Source: Desulfurococcaceae archaeon (GTDB lineage Archaea; Thermoproteota; Thermoprotei_A; Sulfolobales; Desulfurococcaceae). From it: a DNA stretch of 11,454 nt. Below, piece after piece: positions 5,352 to 11,454 of the stretch. The DNA lies in the NCBI GenBank assembly GCA_020832865.1, contig JAJHRJ010000008.1, forward strand, positions 1-11,454. The letters are read 5' to 3'. The notes beneath the pieces are model-generated. The model was not told the origin of the DNA and did not search any database. It saw only the letters and a program-made list of their open reading frames with translations. The stretch's first letter is position 1. Every line of letters begins with the position of its first letter. The position numbers were made by a program, and so were the translations under genes.

Positions 5352-6428
5352 TTAGGGTGAATACTTTCTACTCATAGTTCTAGGTATTGTCTCGTTGTAG
5401 GGGGGTTTAATTACACCTAGCTCTGTTATAATTGCAGTGACTAAGTCAGGGTCTGTTATATCAAACGCGTAGTTGTACGCGTCTACGTTTTCTACCGTTA
5501 TTAGTTGACCCATAACGTATTTTACTTCTCTAGGGTCTCTTTCCTCTATTATAACCTGGTCTATTCTGTGCTCCGTGTCAATAGTGCTTGTTGGAGCAGC
5601 GACATAGAATGGCACATTGTTTCTGCTAGCGACTAGAGCGATCATGTAAGTCCCAATCTTATTTACAACATAGCCGTCTCTTGTTATTCTGTCAGCGCCG
5701 ACTACAACTAGATCAATCTTCTTCTTCCTCATTAATAAGCCCACAGTGTTATCTGTTATGAGTGTTACTGGTATTCCCTCCTTAACTAGCTCGTAGACTG
5801 TTAATCTAGCACCTTGGAGTAGCGGCCTAGTCTCAGTTGCTATTACCCTGATTTTCTTCCCCTTATACCACGCTACTCTAATTACACCTAGTGCAGTGCC
5901 GTAGGCTGATGTTGCTAAAGCACCCGCGTTACAATGTGTTAGAATTGTTGCATTGTCTGGCACAAGCTCAGCTCCATACTCGCCTATTTTTAAATTAGCT
6001 TCCACGTCCTCTCTATACACCTCTAATGCTGTCTCTACGAGTTTTCTAGCTATAGTGTGTGTATCACTTGTCTTATTTACAGCTTCTCTCAGTGATCTCT
6101 GCATTTTAGTGAGCGCGTAGAATAGATTATAGGCTGTAGGCCTCGTCTTTAGCATTGTGTGTATGGCGCCGTTAACGAGACTAGTGAATTCTTCAATGCT
6201 TCTCTCAGCTACCTTCAGCGCGTAAGCTCCAATAGTGAGAGCAGCTGCAACTCCTATAGCTGGAGCTCCTCTAATCTCCATGTCCTTGATAGCCACGGCT
6301 ACTCTAATTGGGTCACTTGAGCACGTGATTTCTTCTTCGTGGGGGAGCTTCTTAGTGTTAATCCAGCATATTTCCTCCCTATTCTCATCAAACCAGACGG
6401 CTTTAACTACTACTGGGTAGGGGTACAT
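5352..6428 (-). CDS. mtnA: S-methyl-5-thioribose-1-phosphate isomerase (MtnA; aIF-2B-like family)
   Basis: Isomerises 5-methylthioribose-1-phosphate to methylthioribulose-1-phosphate in methionine salvage or methylthioadenosine disposal. The 358 residues are of normal length. Diagnostic segments are MEIRGAPAIGVAAAL (50-64), RPTAYNLFYAL (96-106), ILTHCNAGALAT (162-173) with the expected catalytic Cys166, ETRPLLQGARLT (199-210), VGADRI (243-248) with catalytic Asp246, and NKIGTY (256-261). The relatives most likely to be confused with it are ribose-1,5-bisphosphate isomerase and eIF2B alpha/beta/delta-type proteins; the ETRP..QGARLT and THCNAG combination favours MtnA. The ATG at 6428 has GGTG (6440-6437) 8 bases upstream. 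The gene is the last of the minus-strand cluster, 89 bases after the DUF2283 gene, with a possible own promoter in that gap (TTTTATTA near 6483-6476). No other methionine-salvage gene is in the window. Confidence 0.92.
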   Translation of the reverse strand: MYPYPVVVKAVWFDENREEICWINTKKLPHEEEITCSSDPIRVAVAIKDMEIRGAPAIGVAAALTIGAYALKVAERSIEEFTSLVNGAIHTMLKTRPTAYNLFYALTKMQRSLREAVNKTSDTHTIARKLVETALEVYREDVEANLKIGEYGAELVPDNATILTHCNAGALATSAYGTALGVIRVAWYKGKKIRVIATETRPLLQGARLTVYELVKEGIPVTLITDNTVGLLMRKKKIDLVVVGADRITRDGYVVNKIGTYMIALVASRNNVPFYVAAPTSTIDTEHRIDQVIIEERDPREVKYVMGQLITVENVDAYNYAFDITDPDLVTAIITELGVIKPPYNETIPRTMSRKYSP

Positions 6429-6517
6429 GTGTAGTACACCGCTTACTACTATGTACTCTCATTATACTCTCTCAGCTAATAAAACGCGCAGGAGTTTAAT
6501 GTGAGGAGTAGTTTTAG

Positions 6518-6742
6518 CTATATAGAGGACTCTTCTAGCTTTTTGCTGATATTAAAAATAGTTATAGTTATCAGTCTGTTTTCTTTTAAGCCGAAAACGA
6601 TATCGTTATCTTCGACTAGTAGCTCTTCATCAGGTTGCTCTTCTACACGGCCTATTACTATGTGGAGCGTATCTGTCTGACGATCATACTCGAGAGTGAC
6701 CGTTGTGGGTAATTCTACAGTGCACTTCCTAGTAGAAGCCAT
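6518..6742 (-). CDS. DUF2283-like small protein
   Basis: 74 residues from ATG 6742. The central stretch VTLEYDRQTDTLHIVIG matches the DUF2283 signature (YD...D.LYI), followed by the acidic turn, VFGLKENRLITITIFNISK strand region and a short C-terminal tail. Function is unknown; these are small beta-rich cytoplasmic proteins. A TTG at 6772 would extend it by ten residues, but ATG 6742 is better because AGGAG lies 7 bases upstream, overlapping the stop codon of the preceding gene (6755-6753). That makes it the second gene of an operon with coupled translation with the four-cysteine protein. DUF2283 proteins are sometimes found near toxin-antitoxin-like or mobile genes, but nothing here supports such a role. 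Confidence 0.8.
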   Translation of the reverse strand: MASTRKCTVELPTTVTLEYDRQTDTLHIVIGRVEEQPDEELLVEDNDIVFGLKENRLITITIFNISKKLEESSI

Positions 6743-6752
6743 GCTTACTCTC

Positions 6753-7064
6753 CTATAACGGGGAGAGAACAACGTCTTGGAAGTCGAGTGGTAAAGGCTT
6801 ATTTTTAGACTTATATTCGTCGAATTTCGCCTCTAAGAATGACTTGAAAACAGAGCAAGCTTCAAACTTGCCCTCTCTCTCACATTTAATACCCATGCCA
6901 ATAAAGCACATTTTAGTTCTCTTATCGAAGTATGGGCAGAGCTTATGATACTGCTTAGCGCTCTTAAGTATCCTATTAACCCATCTCTGCTTCTCATCAG
7001 TCTTCTTCTCGGACTTCTCCATGAGAGCCTCCATTAGGTCTTTTTCAGAGATCTTAGTAGACAT
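6753..7064 (-). CDS. Unrecognised small protein with four conserved-looking cysteines
   Basis: No family name recognised. With ATG 7067 it has 104 residues, with ATG 7064 it has 103; a strong Shine-Dalgarno sequence GGAGGTG lies upstream and its spacing suits ATG 7064 better. The first 40 residues are a charged, Lys/Glu-rich helix. In 7067 numbering, cysteines at 44, 54, 62 and 71 (spacing C-x9-C-x7-C-x8-C) form a compact core with aromatic residues (CPYF, CFIGMG, ACSVF). This layout could bind zinc or an iron-sulphur cluster. The C-terminal 25 residues are Lys/Pro-rich and probably extended. There is no signal peptide or membrane helix. It is first in a transcript with the DUF2283 gene, 10 bases apart, and divergent from the tRNA methyltransferase gene, from which it is separated by a 74-base promoter region. 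Confidence 0.78.
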   Translation of the reverse strand: MSTKISEKDLMEALMEKSEKKTDEKQRWVNRILKSAKQYHKLCPYFDKRTKMCFIGMGIKCEREGKFEACSVFKSFLEAKFDEYKSKNKPLPLDFQDVVLSPL

Positions 7065-7067
7065 CAT

Positions 7068-7141
7068 CCCACCTCCTTCATTAATAATCAGTAATTGTAC
7101 CTTAAAATAATCCAGAGGAGCAGTGTCAGTGAGAAGGCGTA
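7068..7141. promoter_or_regulatory. Divergent promoter region between the four-cysteine gene and the m5C methyltransferase gene
   Basis: The 74-base gap holds an AT-rich stretch (CCTTAAAATAAT, about 7100-7111) that reads as a TATA box in both directions (TTATTTTAAGG on the minus strand). It stands about 35-40 bases from either start. On the minus strand the Shine-Dalgarno sequence GGAGGTG is at 7076-7070; the plus-strand gene has no clear one and probably a short leader. Confidence 0.4.
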
Positions 7142-8311
7142 GTGGAGGGTGTTGTCTTGGACTTAAAGCTGAGTAGAGAAGTTATACGTGATCTAAGCCT
7201 AGTGTATGGTAGCCTAGTAGACCACGTCGTTAAGCGCCTCTATACGCCCCCGAGGAGGCTCTACGCTAGAGTAAACACTCTGAGGGCTTCTCGCGGAGAA
7301 GTAATAGAGTTACTTAGAAGAGAGGGTATTACGGCGTATCCGGATGAGCGTGTTGAAGAGGCTATTTACTTCGAGGTTGAGGGGCCATTTAGAGTAGAGT
7401 GCTCTACGACTAGCAGAGTTATTGTTGACTCGAAGACAGCTGTGTCTCTAATGCTTGGTGCAGACTTGTATCGTCCCGGGGTTGTGTGGGCTACTCGCTT
7501 TACTAAGGGGGAGAGATTACTCGCAACTACTAGAGAGGGTACTATAGTTGCGTGTATTGAGGCGGCTGTGTCTTACAGTGAAATGGTGAAGGCGAGAAGG
7601 GGGCTAGTAGGAGTTAATGTGTCCTCTCCGTACAGGTCTCCTAAGCTATTGGAGACATCGGTTTATTTAAAGGGCTTAATATACCCGCAGAGCTTACCTA
7701 GTATTATTACTACGCGTGTTTTAGGTCCTAGTAAAGGAGAGTTAATTATAGATATGAACGCTTCTCCGGGGGGTAAAACCAGCCACATTGTTCAGTTAAC
7801 GCGTGGAGAATCTCTTGTGTTAGCTCTCGATAGGAGTATAGGTAAAATACTAGTGCTTCAGAACACACTTCGCAGGCTTCAGCTAGACGCAAACGTCATA
7901 GTTATACCCTGGGATTCTAGGTATCTGCACTTAGACATGAATCTACGTGGAAAGGCTGATAGGGTTATAATAGATCCACCGTGTAGTAATCTGGGTGTAC
8001 GGCCACTTGTGGAGTCTAAGGGGTGGAGAGATGTAATCAGCTTATCCGAGTATCAGAAACAGTTCATTAAATCAGCGAAGGAGCTTTTAAAGCCAGGTGG
8101 AGTACTAGTCTACTCGACTTGCACATTGACTCTTAAAGAGAACGAGGAGAACATCGCTTACGCGGTCGAGGAGCTAGGCTTTACTGCACGTGAACCAGAA
8201 ATAGATGTTCCCTATGCTGAGAAGGTCTCCTATAAGAGCATAATCGCTTATAGGTACTCGCCAATTCTACACGATATGCCAGGCTATTTCATAGCGCTCC
8301 TTGAGAAGTAG
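7142..8311 (+). CDS. tRNA (cytosine-5) methyltransferase, NOL1/NOP2/Sun family with PUA domain (NSUN6-like)
   Basis: Transfers a methyl group from S-adenosylmethionine to C5 of cytosine in RNA. The 389 residues comprise an N-terminal RNA-binding part, a PUA domain inserted at about 92-160 (VIVDSKTAVSLMLGADLYRPG onward) and the Rossmann catalytic domain (about 175-389). Motif I is DMNASPGGKT (204-213), motif IV DPPCS (278-282) with Cys281, and motif VI STC (325-327) with Cys327: the two cysteines used by the RsmB/NSUN class, the nucleophile being the TC cysteine. The PUA insertion is the layout of human NSUN6 and its archaeal homologue, which modify C72 of the tRNA acceptor stem; that substrate is inferred. 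Motif I normally begins D.CAAPGGKT; Asn and Ser here are mild departures. GTG 7142 is the apparent start, with no strong Shine-Dalgarno sequence. The 3' end overlaps the convergent NOB1 gene by 23 bases. Confidence 0.88.
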   Translation: MEGVVLDLKLSREVIRDLSLVYGSLVDHVVKRLYTPPRRLYARVNTLRASRGEVIELLRREGITAYPDERVEEAIYFEVEGPFRVECSTTSRVIVDSKTAVSLMLGADLYRPGVVWATRFTKGERLLATTREGTIVACIEAAVSYSEMVKARRGLVGVNVSSPYRSPKLLETSVYLKGLIYPQSLPSIITTRVLGPSKGELIIDMNASPGGKTSHIVQLTRGESLVLALDRSIGKILVLQNTLRRLQLDANVIVIPWDSRYLHLDMNLRGKADRVIIDPPCSNLGVRPLVESKGWRDVISLSEYQKQFIKSAKELLKPGGVLVYSTCTLTLKENEENIAYAVEELGFTAREPEIDVPYAEKVSYKSIIAYRYSPILHDMPGYFIALLEK

Positions 8312-8846
8312 TGGTTTGACTACTCTTTTTTCGAGTTAGTGGAATACCGCAGAACGGGCATAGCTCCTCTCCCGGATTACTTGGAGTGTAGTAGCATAGG
8401 GGACAGTAGACGGTGTATTGCATAAACCTAATTATTCCCCTTGTTCTCAGAGGCTTAAAAGAGACGTTTAACCCGTAGAGAGTGTTCTGGATATCATAGT
8501 CATCTGTTATAACTACTACATTGTTGTACCTCTCCTTCAGCATTAAAGCTAGTGCAATTATGTGAATATCTGTTGTAGAAAGCTTGTTAATGGAGCCCGT
8601 GTTTCTTGCTGCCAGTAGGGCGTTCTCTAAGTAGTGCTTGTCGGGGTCAATTACGCTGATTACTCCTAAGTCGATCGCCTCGAGGAGAGCCTGCCTGTTA
8701 TCAGCGTCTTTTACCTCGCTAACAGCTAAGCTAGCCGTGAAGACGTCAATCCCCATTCTAGGTAATAGCCTATAGTACTTAGCTAGTAGAGCGCCTGTGT
8801 CTAAAACCACGGCTATTTTTCCACTAGATGTGGGCTCGCTGTGCAA
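8289..8846 (-). CDS. nob1: NOB1 endoribonuclease (PIN domain plus zinc ribbon), rRNA maturation
   Basis: Cleaves the 3' end of precursor 16S rRNA during small-subunit assembly. The 185 residues contain a PIN domain (about 11-140) with the acidic set VLDTGAL (Asp16), TASLAVSEVKD (Glu44), LSTTDIHIIALA (Asp93) and ITDDYD (Asp115/116/118). A C-terminal zinc ribbon follows, with CPLC (148-151) and CPFC (163-166). Order and length match archaeal NOB1. The TTG at 8846 overlaps the NAD kinase gene by 23 bases and is preceded by GGTGAG at suitable spacing inside that gene, so the two are one operon. A later GTG at the VVLDTG segment would cut into the first strand of the PIN domain and is unlikely. 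The convergent 3' overlap with the tRNA methyltransferase gene leaves no room for a terminator between them. A generic VapC toxin is excluded by the zinc ribbon and by the absence of an antitoxin gene. Confidence 0.92.
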   Translation of the reverse strand: MHSEPTSSGKIAVVLDTGALLAKYYRLLPRMGIDVFTASLAVSEVKDADNRQALLEAIDLGVISVIDPDKHYLENALLAARNTGSINKLSTTDIHIIALALMLKERYNNVVVITDDYDIQNTLYGLNVSFKPLRTRGIIRFMQYTVYCPLCYYTPSNPGEELCPFCGIPLTRKKSSQTTTSQGAL

Positions 8847-9663
8847 GTATCGCTCTCACCAGGTCTCTAAACAGAGAGAACCTAGCTACTTTAACATATT
8901 TATATCCAGCTGTTACTTCAATACGTGAGTTTTTCTCTAGGCTTCCCGCATAGTCTCCGTCAATGTAAATAATGCTTGGATTTAGCACAGTAACGTTGAC
9001 TACGCTGACCTCGCTGAGTACTATTGGGGGGAAGCCTAGTTGAAGAGGGTTTAGTGGTGTTACTGTTATTGACTCTAGAAGAGGGCCTATGAGTGGTCCT
9101 CGAGCAGATAGGCTATATCCAGATGAGCCCATAGGAGTACTAATTATTAATCCATCTCCCTCTAGTGTGAAAGTGCTATTTAATACTGGTGTTTTCACGC
9201 TAACCTCGTATCTAGATACTTTTCCAAGGTTACTACTCACAATGGCGGCTTCATTGACGAATAAGTCACACTTTGCACTAGTACAAATAGTGAGTGCCGG
9301 GTAGAGTTCAACGAAGTAGTCACCACTAAGAAACTTGTCAATTAACTCACATAGTGGTTTCCCAGGAAACTCATATAGAGCATTCCTTCTCCCACAGGGA
9401 TATGGAAGAATAAGTGTATTACTATAGAGCAGTGAAAGCCTAGCCGCCTTGAGGAATGTTCCATCACCACCAATACTGAAAATAGCGTCTATGGGCTTCT
9501 TTAAAATACGCGTTTTTTCTGATAAGCTAATGACGTCGTCAACAGTATACACTTCAATTTCTACGCCTCGATTTCTCAGAGTGTTAACTAGCTCTCTTAG
9601 AGCATCAATACACTGCTGTGTAGGCTTATATACTACCAGAGCCCTTTGTATCAAGTTACTCAC
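8824..9663 (-). CDS. NAD kinase (ATP- or polyphosphate-dependent), diverged
   Basis: Phosphorylates NAD to NADP in the cytoplasm. The 279 residues show SIGGDGTFLKAAR (63-75), VNEAAI (136-141) with the Asn-Glu pair, and GDGLIISTPMGSSGYSLSARGP (169-190): the three family hallmarks in order. The usual NAD-contacting loop 'GIN.G.LGFL' is replaced by PYPCGRRNALYEF (87-99), closer in look to the P.GT.ND loop of the diacylglycerol/sphingosine kinase branch of the same fold. Crenarchaeal NAD kinases tend to be divergent, so I keep the NAD kinase call, with substrate or phosphoryl donor less certain. The GTG start at 9663 has AGGTGA 4-5 bases upstream. It is the first gene of the operon with nob1; transcription starts from the promoter shared with the divergent trm5-like gene. 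Confidence 0.88.
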   Translation of the reverse strand: MSNLIQRALVVYKPTQQCIDALRELVNTLRNRGVEIEVYTVDDVISLSEKTRILKKPIDAIFSIGGDGTFLKAARLSLLYSNTLILPYPCGRRNALYEFPGKPLCELIDKFLSGDYFVELYPALTICTSAKCDLFVNEAAIVSSNLGKVSRYEVSVKTPVLNSTFTLEGDGLIISTPMGSSGYSLSARGPLIGPLLESITVTPLNPLQLGFPPIVLSEVSVVNVTVLNPSIIYIDGDYAGSLEKNSRIEVTAGYKYVKVARFSLFRDLVRAILAQRAHI

Positions 9664-9697
9664 GCACTCACCTAATTATTAAGAGACCTCTGAGATA

Positions 9698-9709
9698 CTT
9701 TATAATTAG
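9698..9709. promoter_or_regulatory. Bidirectional TATA element between NAD kinase and trm5-like genes
   Basis: CTTTATAATTAG reads as a TATA box on the plus strand and CTAATTATAAAG on the minus strand. It lies about 38 bases from the NAD kinase start and 50 from the trm5-like start. A single element serving both directions is plausible given the 91-base gap. Confidence 0.45.
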
Positions 9710-9728
9710 TATAGGTTATTTTCGAGAA

Positions 9729-9748
9729 ATCACACAAGATAGTGTGAT
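9729..9748. repeat. Inverted repeat just upstream of the trm5-like start
   Basis: ATCACAC (9729-9735) and GTGTGAT (9742-9748) are a perfect 7-bp inverted repeat around AAGATA, ending six bases before the GTG start. With the TATA at 9698-9709, transcription should begin near 9730, so the repeat lies at the start site or in the first bases of the mRNA. It could be an operator or a leader hairpin. Confidence 0.6.
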
Positions 9749-9754
9749 ATAGAA

Positions 9755-10729
9755 GTGCCACTGTGCTTGAGCGTTAGTAAGTCTGAGGCTAGTGATGTTT
9801 TAAGAGTTCTCAGAGGCTTAAAGCTATTAGACGAGGAGTACAAGATCACGAGAGCAAATAGCACTATTCTAATACCCGTTAAAGAAGTAGATAAAGAGTC
9901 ACTAGTGAGGCTTCTAGGAGGGTTTTCAGTTGTAGAGTGTAATCCCCCGAGAAGAAGAGGCTTAGTAAACACTAAAATGCCATCTATGGATCACCTGGGC
10001 GAGGTGGTTATTGTCCGGAGAAACATCCTAGATTACATTAGTGCTGATGACTTAATTAACAGGGTTAAAGCGGTGTATCCAGGAGTGAGAGCAATATGGG
10101 TAAAAGAAGAGACATGTGACTTTTACAGGAAGCCAGTGCTAAGATTACTGTGGGGTGAGGAGATAAGAGAGATTGTGGTTAAGGAGTATGGGCTATTCTT
10201 TAAGGTTAAGCTCGGAGATGTGTACTTTAACCCACGTCTCGCTGAGGAACATCACCGAGTCGCAACTATAACTAAGCATGGTGAAGTAGTATTAGATGCT
10301 TTTAGCGGAATAGGGGGTTTTGCGATCCATACGGCAGCCTTGAAACAAGTCCTCGTATTTGCAAATGACTTAAACCCCGTCGCGTACGAGCTACTTGTCG
10401 AGAACCTGTGCTTGAATAAGAGAAGACTAAAGGGAGCAGTGATACCTCTCAACATGGATACTCGCGAACTCGTAAGTGCACTTAGAGAGAGCAGTGTAGA
10501 CAGGGTGATAGCAGATCTCCCACATCAGAGCCTGGAGTACGCTGAAATATATGAGAAGCTCCTTAAACCCCGAGGAGTACTCCACATTTATGTTCTCTCT
10601 AGGTTTAACGAGAATATTGAACAAGTAATACTCGAGAGGTTTAAAGGCTGGTGTTTAGAGGGGTGTATTAGTGTCTTAGAGCACTCCCCAGGCGCGTCTA
10701 TATATAGATGTGATCTCCTCAAGGTCTAG
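9755..10729 (+). CDS. trm5: tRNA (guanine-N1 at position 37) methyltransferase, Trm5-like
   Basis: Adds a methyl group to N1 of G37 next to the anticodon, preventing frameshifting and, in archaea, opening the wyosine pathway. The 324 residues run from a small N-terminal domain (about 1-70), through an RNA-binding middle domain with the signature VYFNPRLAEEHHRVA (156-170), to the methyltransferase domain with VLDAFSGIGGFAIHTA (179-194), ANDLNPVAYELLVENLCLN (203-221, acidic AdoMet loop) and ADLP (253-256). Archaeal Trm5 usually has NLP here; Asp for Asn is a noticeable change. The related Taw2, an aminocarboxypropyltransferase, has a similar fold, but the DLP segment and the overall layout favour Trm5. 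GTG 9755 is the apparent start, possibly leaderless or with a short leader carrying an inverted repeat. The 3' end overlaps DUF371 by 54 bases on the other strand. Which of the archaeal Trm5 subtypes it belongs to needs a tree. Confidence 0.82.
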   Translation: MPLCLSVSKSEASDVLRVLRGLKLLDEEYKITRANSTILIPVKEVDKESLVRLLGGFSVVECNPPRRRGLVNTKMPSMDHLGEVVIVRRNILDYISADDLINRVKAVYPGVRAIWVKEETCDFYRKPVLRLLWGEEIREIVVKEYGLFFKVKLGDVYFNPRLAEEHHRVATITKHGEVVLDAFSGIGGFAIHTAALKQVLVFANDLNPVAYELLVENLCLNKRRLKGAVIPLNMDTRELVSALRESSVDRVIADLPHQSLEYAEIYEKLLKPRGVLHIYVLSRFNENIEQVILERFKGWCLEGCISVLEHSPGASIYRCDLLKV

Positions 10730-11146
10730 GCAGTACATTCTCACCTCGAGTAGAGTATATGGGTCTCTTAGCTTATCAATAAGGTCTCTTCTCAAGTCCC
10801 CGGCAGCCTTACTCGCTCTTATAGCAACAGTACTTGGGTCAATGTAAGTGCTTTTCCTTAGAATGATCCTCGTGTTACTAGTGAGTACTAGTTTAGAGCT
10901 CCCGTGAGCTAACACTATATCCTGTAAGCCTGAAGCCCCTAGTACAACTATTATAATAGCCTCGTCTCTGCGAGCACACTTCTTGAACTCCCTACTAAAA
11001 TCTAGTGGAGCCTTATCAGATGAGACCCCTATTATGCAGTCACCACGGGGAGTTAGATTGTGCTCTTTAGTGATCTCGATGGTTGTTCTGTGAAGAGCCC
11101 TGATATTTGGGTGTCCACGCGCCTTAATTACCTCTAAGTACACCAA
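10676..11146 (-). CDS. DUF371 archaeal conserved protein
   Basis: 156 residues. The N-terminal part, ARGHPNIRALHRTTIEITKE (9-28) followed by LTPRGDCIIGVSSDKA (31-46), is the distinctive DUF371 signature. The invariant-looking RGHPN, HRTT.E.T and TPRGDCI.G motifs suggest an active site or ligand pocket, but no activity is established. The rest is beta-rich with a basic helix around residues 108-127. There is no signal peptide or membrane segment. TTG 11146 or GTG 11143 may start translation; AGGTG lies about 10 bases upstream of the TTG. Its 3' end runs 54 bases into the convergent trm5-like gene, and its C-terminal residues are therefore encoded opposite the C-terminus of that enzyme. It is divergent from the isoaspartate methyltransferase gene with an 86-base gap holding a possible TATA for each. 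Confidence 0.88.
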   Translation of the reverse strand: MVYLEVIKARGHPNIRALHRTTIEITKEHNLTPRGDCIIGVSSDKAPLDFSREFKKCARRDEAIIIVVLGASGLQDIVLAHGSSKLVLTSNTRIILRKSTYIDPSTVAIRASKAAGDLRRDLIDKLRDPYTLLEVRMYCLDLEEITSIYRRAWGVL

Positions 11147-11190
11147 GCTGCTTTAACACCTCTACGTCTAATTACCTGGAGCCTTAAATC

Positions 11191-11226
11191 ACCCTATAGT
11201 AATATTTCAACTCGATATAATAGGGG
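11191..11226. promoter_or_regulatory. Possible promoter elements upstream of pcm
   Basis: AT-rich CCTATAGTAATATTTC (11191-11206) lies about 30 bases before the pcm start and could be its TATA region; GATATAATAGGGG (11214-11226) follows, with the G-run possibly acting as a ribosome site. Minus-strand GATTTAAGG (11193-11185 region) may serve DUF371. Confidence 0.3.
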
Positions 11227-11232
11227 TTCTAA

Positions 11233-11454
11233 GTGGGAAATTTCGAGGCTCAGAGGAGGAGACTAGTAGAGGCCTTAGTGAACGCGGGCTACTTAAAGAA
11301 CCCTAGGGTTATAAGGGCTCTTCTCTCAGTTCCCAGAGAGCTCTTTGTACCAGAGGAGTTGAGAGAGTATGCTTACGTGGACTCTCCACTCCCTATAGGC
11401 TGTAGGCAGACAATAAGCGCTGTTCACATGGTTGCCATTATGACAGAGGAACTG
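11233..11454 (+). CDS. pcm: Protein-L-isoaspartate O-methyltransferase (5' part; runs off the window)
   Basis: Repairs age- and heat-damaged proteins by methylating L-isoaspartyl residues with S-adenosylmethionine. Only the first 74 codons are present, from GTG 11233 to the end, open throughout. Family signatures are VPRELFVPEELREYAYVD (33-50) and the following segment PLPIGCRQTISAVHMVAIM (52-70), which corresponds to the usual 'P..IG.GQTIS.P.MVA.M' substrate-binding loop. Two positions differ: Arg58 replaces the common Gly before Gln, and Val64 replaces the common Pro; crenarchaeal members often vary at the latter. The AdoMet-binding motif (a later GTGSG-type loop) lies beyond the window, so completeness cannot be judged. 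The gene is divergent from DUF371. Confidence 0.88.
   Translation, partial: MGNFEAQRRRLVEALVNAGYLKNPRVIRALLSVPRELFVPEELREYAYVDSPLPIGCRQTISAVHMVAIMTEEL

Noticed and set aside
6351..6360. Further copy of the TTAGTGTTA repeat core
   Set aside because: A nine-base match inside the mtnA coding region without arm extension or flanking similarity; likely chance.
8289..8846. VapC toxin (PIN domain)
   Set aside because: The C-terminal zinc ribbon, NOB1-specific length and operon with NAD kinase point to NOB1; no antitoxin gene is adjacent.

Overview
The window looks like chromosome of a hyperthermophilic crenarchaeon (Thermoproteota), most likely Desulfurococcales or a close relative. The grounds are gene content and style. 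There is an archaeal XPB helicase, a GfcR/PyrE-like regulator, NOB1, a PUA-containing NSUN6-like tRNA m5C methyltransferase, a Trm5-like methyltransferase and DUF371. Arg is coded by AGA/AGG, GTG and TTG starts are common, upstream regions carry TATA boxes, and leaders are short or absent. The order is inferred; the domain Archaea is secure.

Layout. (1) 1-975 is the accessory-looking part: one small unrecognised gene bracketed by copies of a hairpin-forming repeat, then about 475 bases with no gene. (2) 976-3052, minus strand: an unrecognised 142-residue gene overlapping an XPB-family helicase, with no Bax1 nuclease gene next to it. (3) 3187-5282, plus strand: an HTH-phosphoribosyltransferase regulator, an AbrB-ACT fusion and a DUF72 protein, ending at a hairpin plus T-run. 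(4) 5352-7067, minus strand: a four-cysteine small protein, a DUF2283 protein and MtnA-type methylthioribose-1-phosphate isomerase. (5) 7142-10729, an RNA-processing neighbourhood: a PUA-RsmB/NSUN6-type tRNA methyltransferase (+), NOB1 and NAD kinase (-, overlapping operon), and a Trm5-type methyltransferase (+). (6) 10676-11146: DUF371 (-), convergent with and overlapping trm5. (7) 11233 to the window end: the start of protein-L-isoaspartate methyltransferase (+).

Most of the window is ordinary core archaeal information processing and metabolism, tightly packed, with overlapping operons, divergent shared promoters and two convergent 3' overlaps. The best candidates for something undescribed are the repeat-bracketed small gene at 1-745, the XPB plus CxxC-protein pair lacking Bax1, and the AbrB-ACT regulator beside a GfcR-like regulator with an altered PRPP loop. 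I see no CRISPR array, rRNA, convincing tRNA, transposase or integrase gene.
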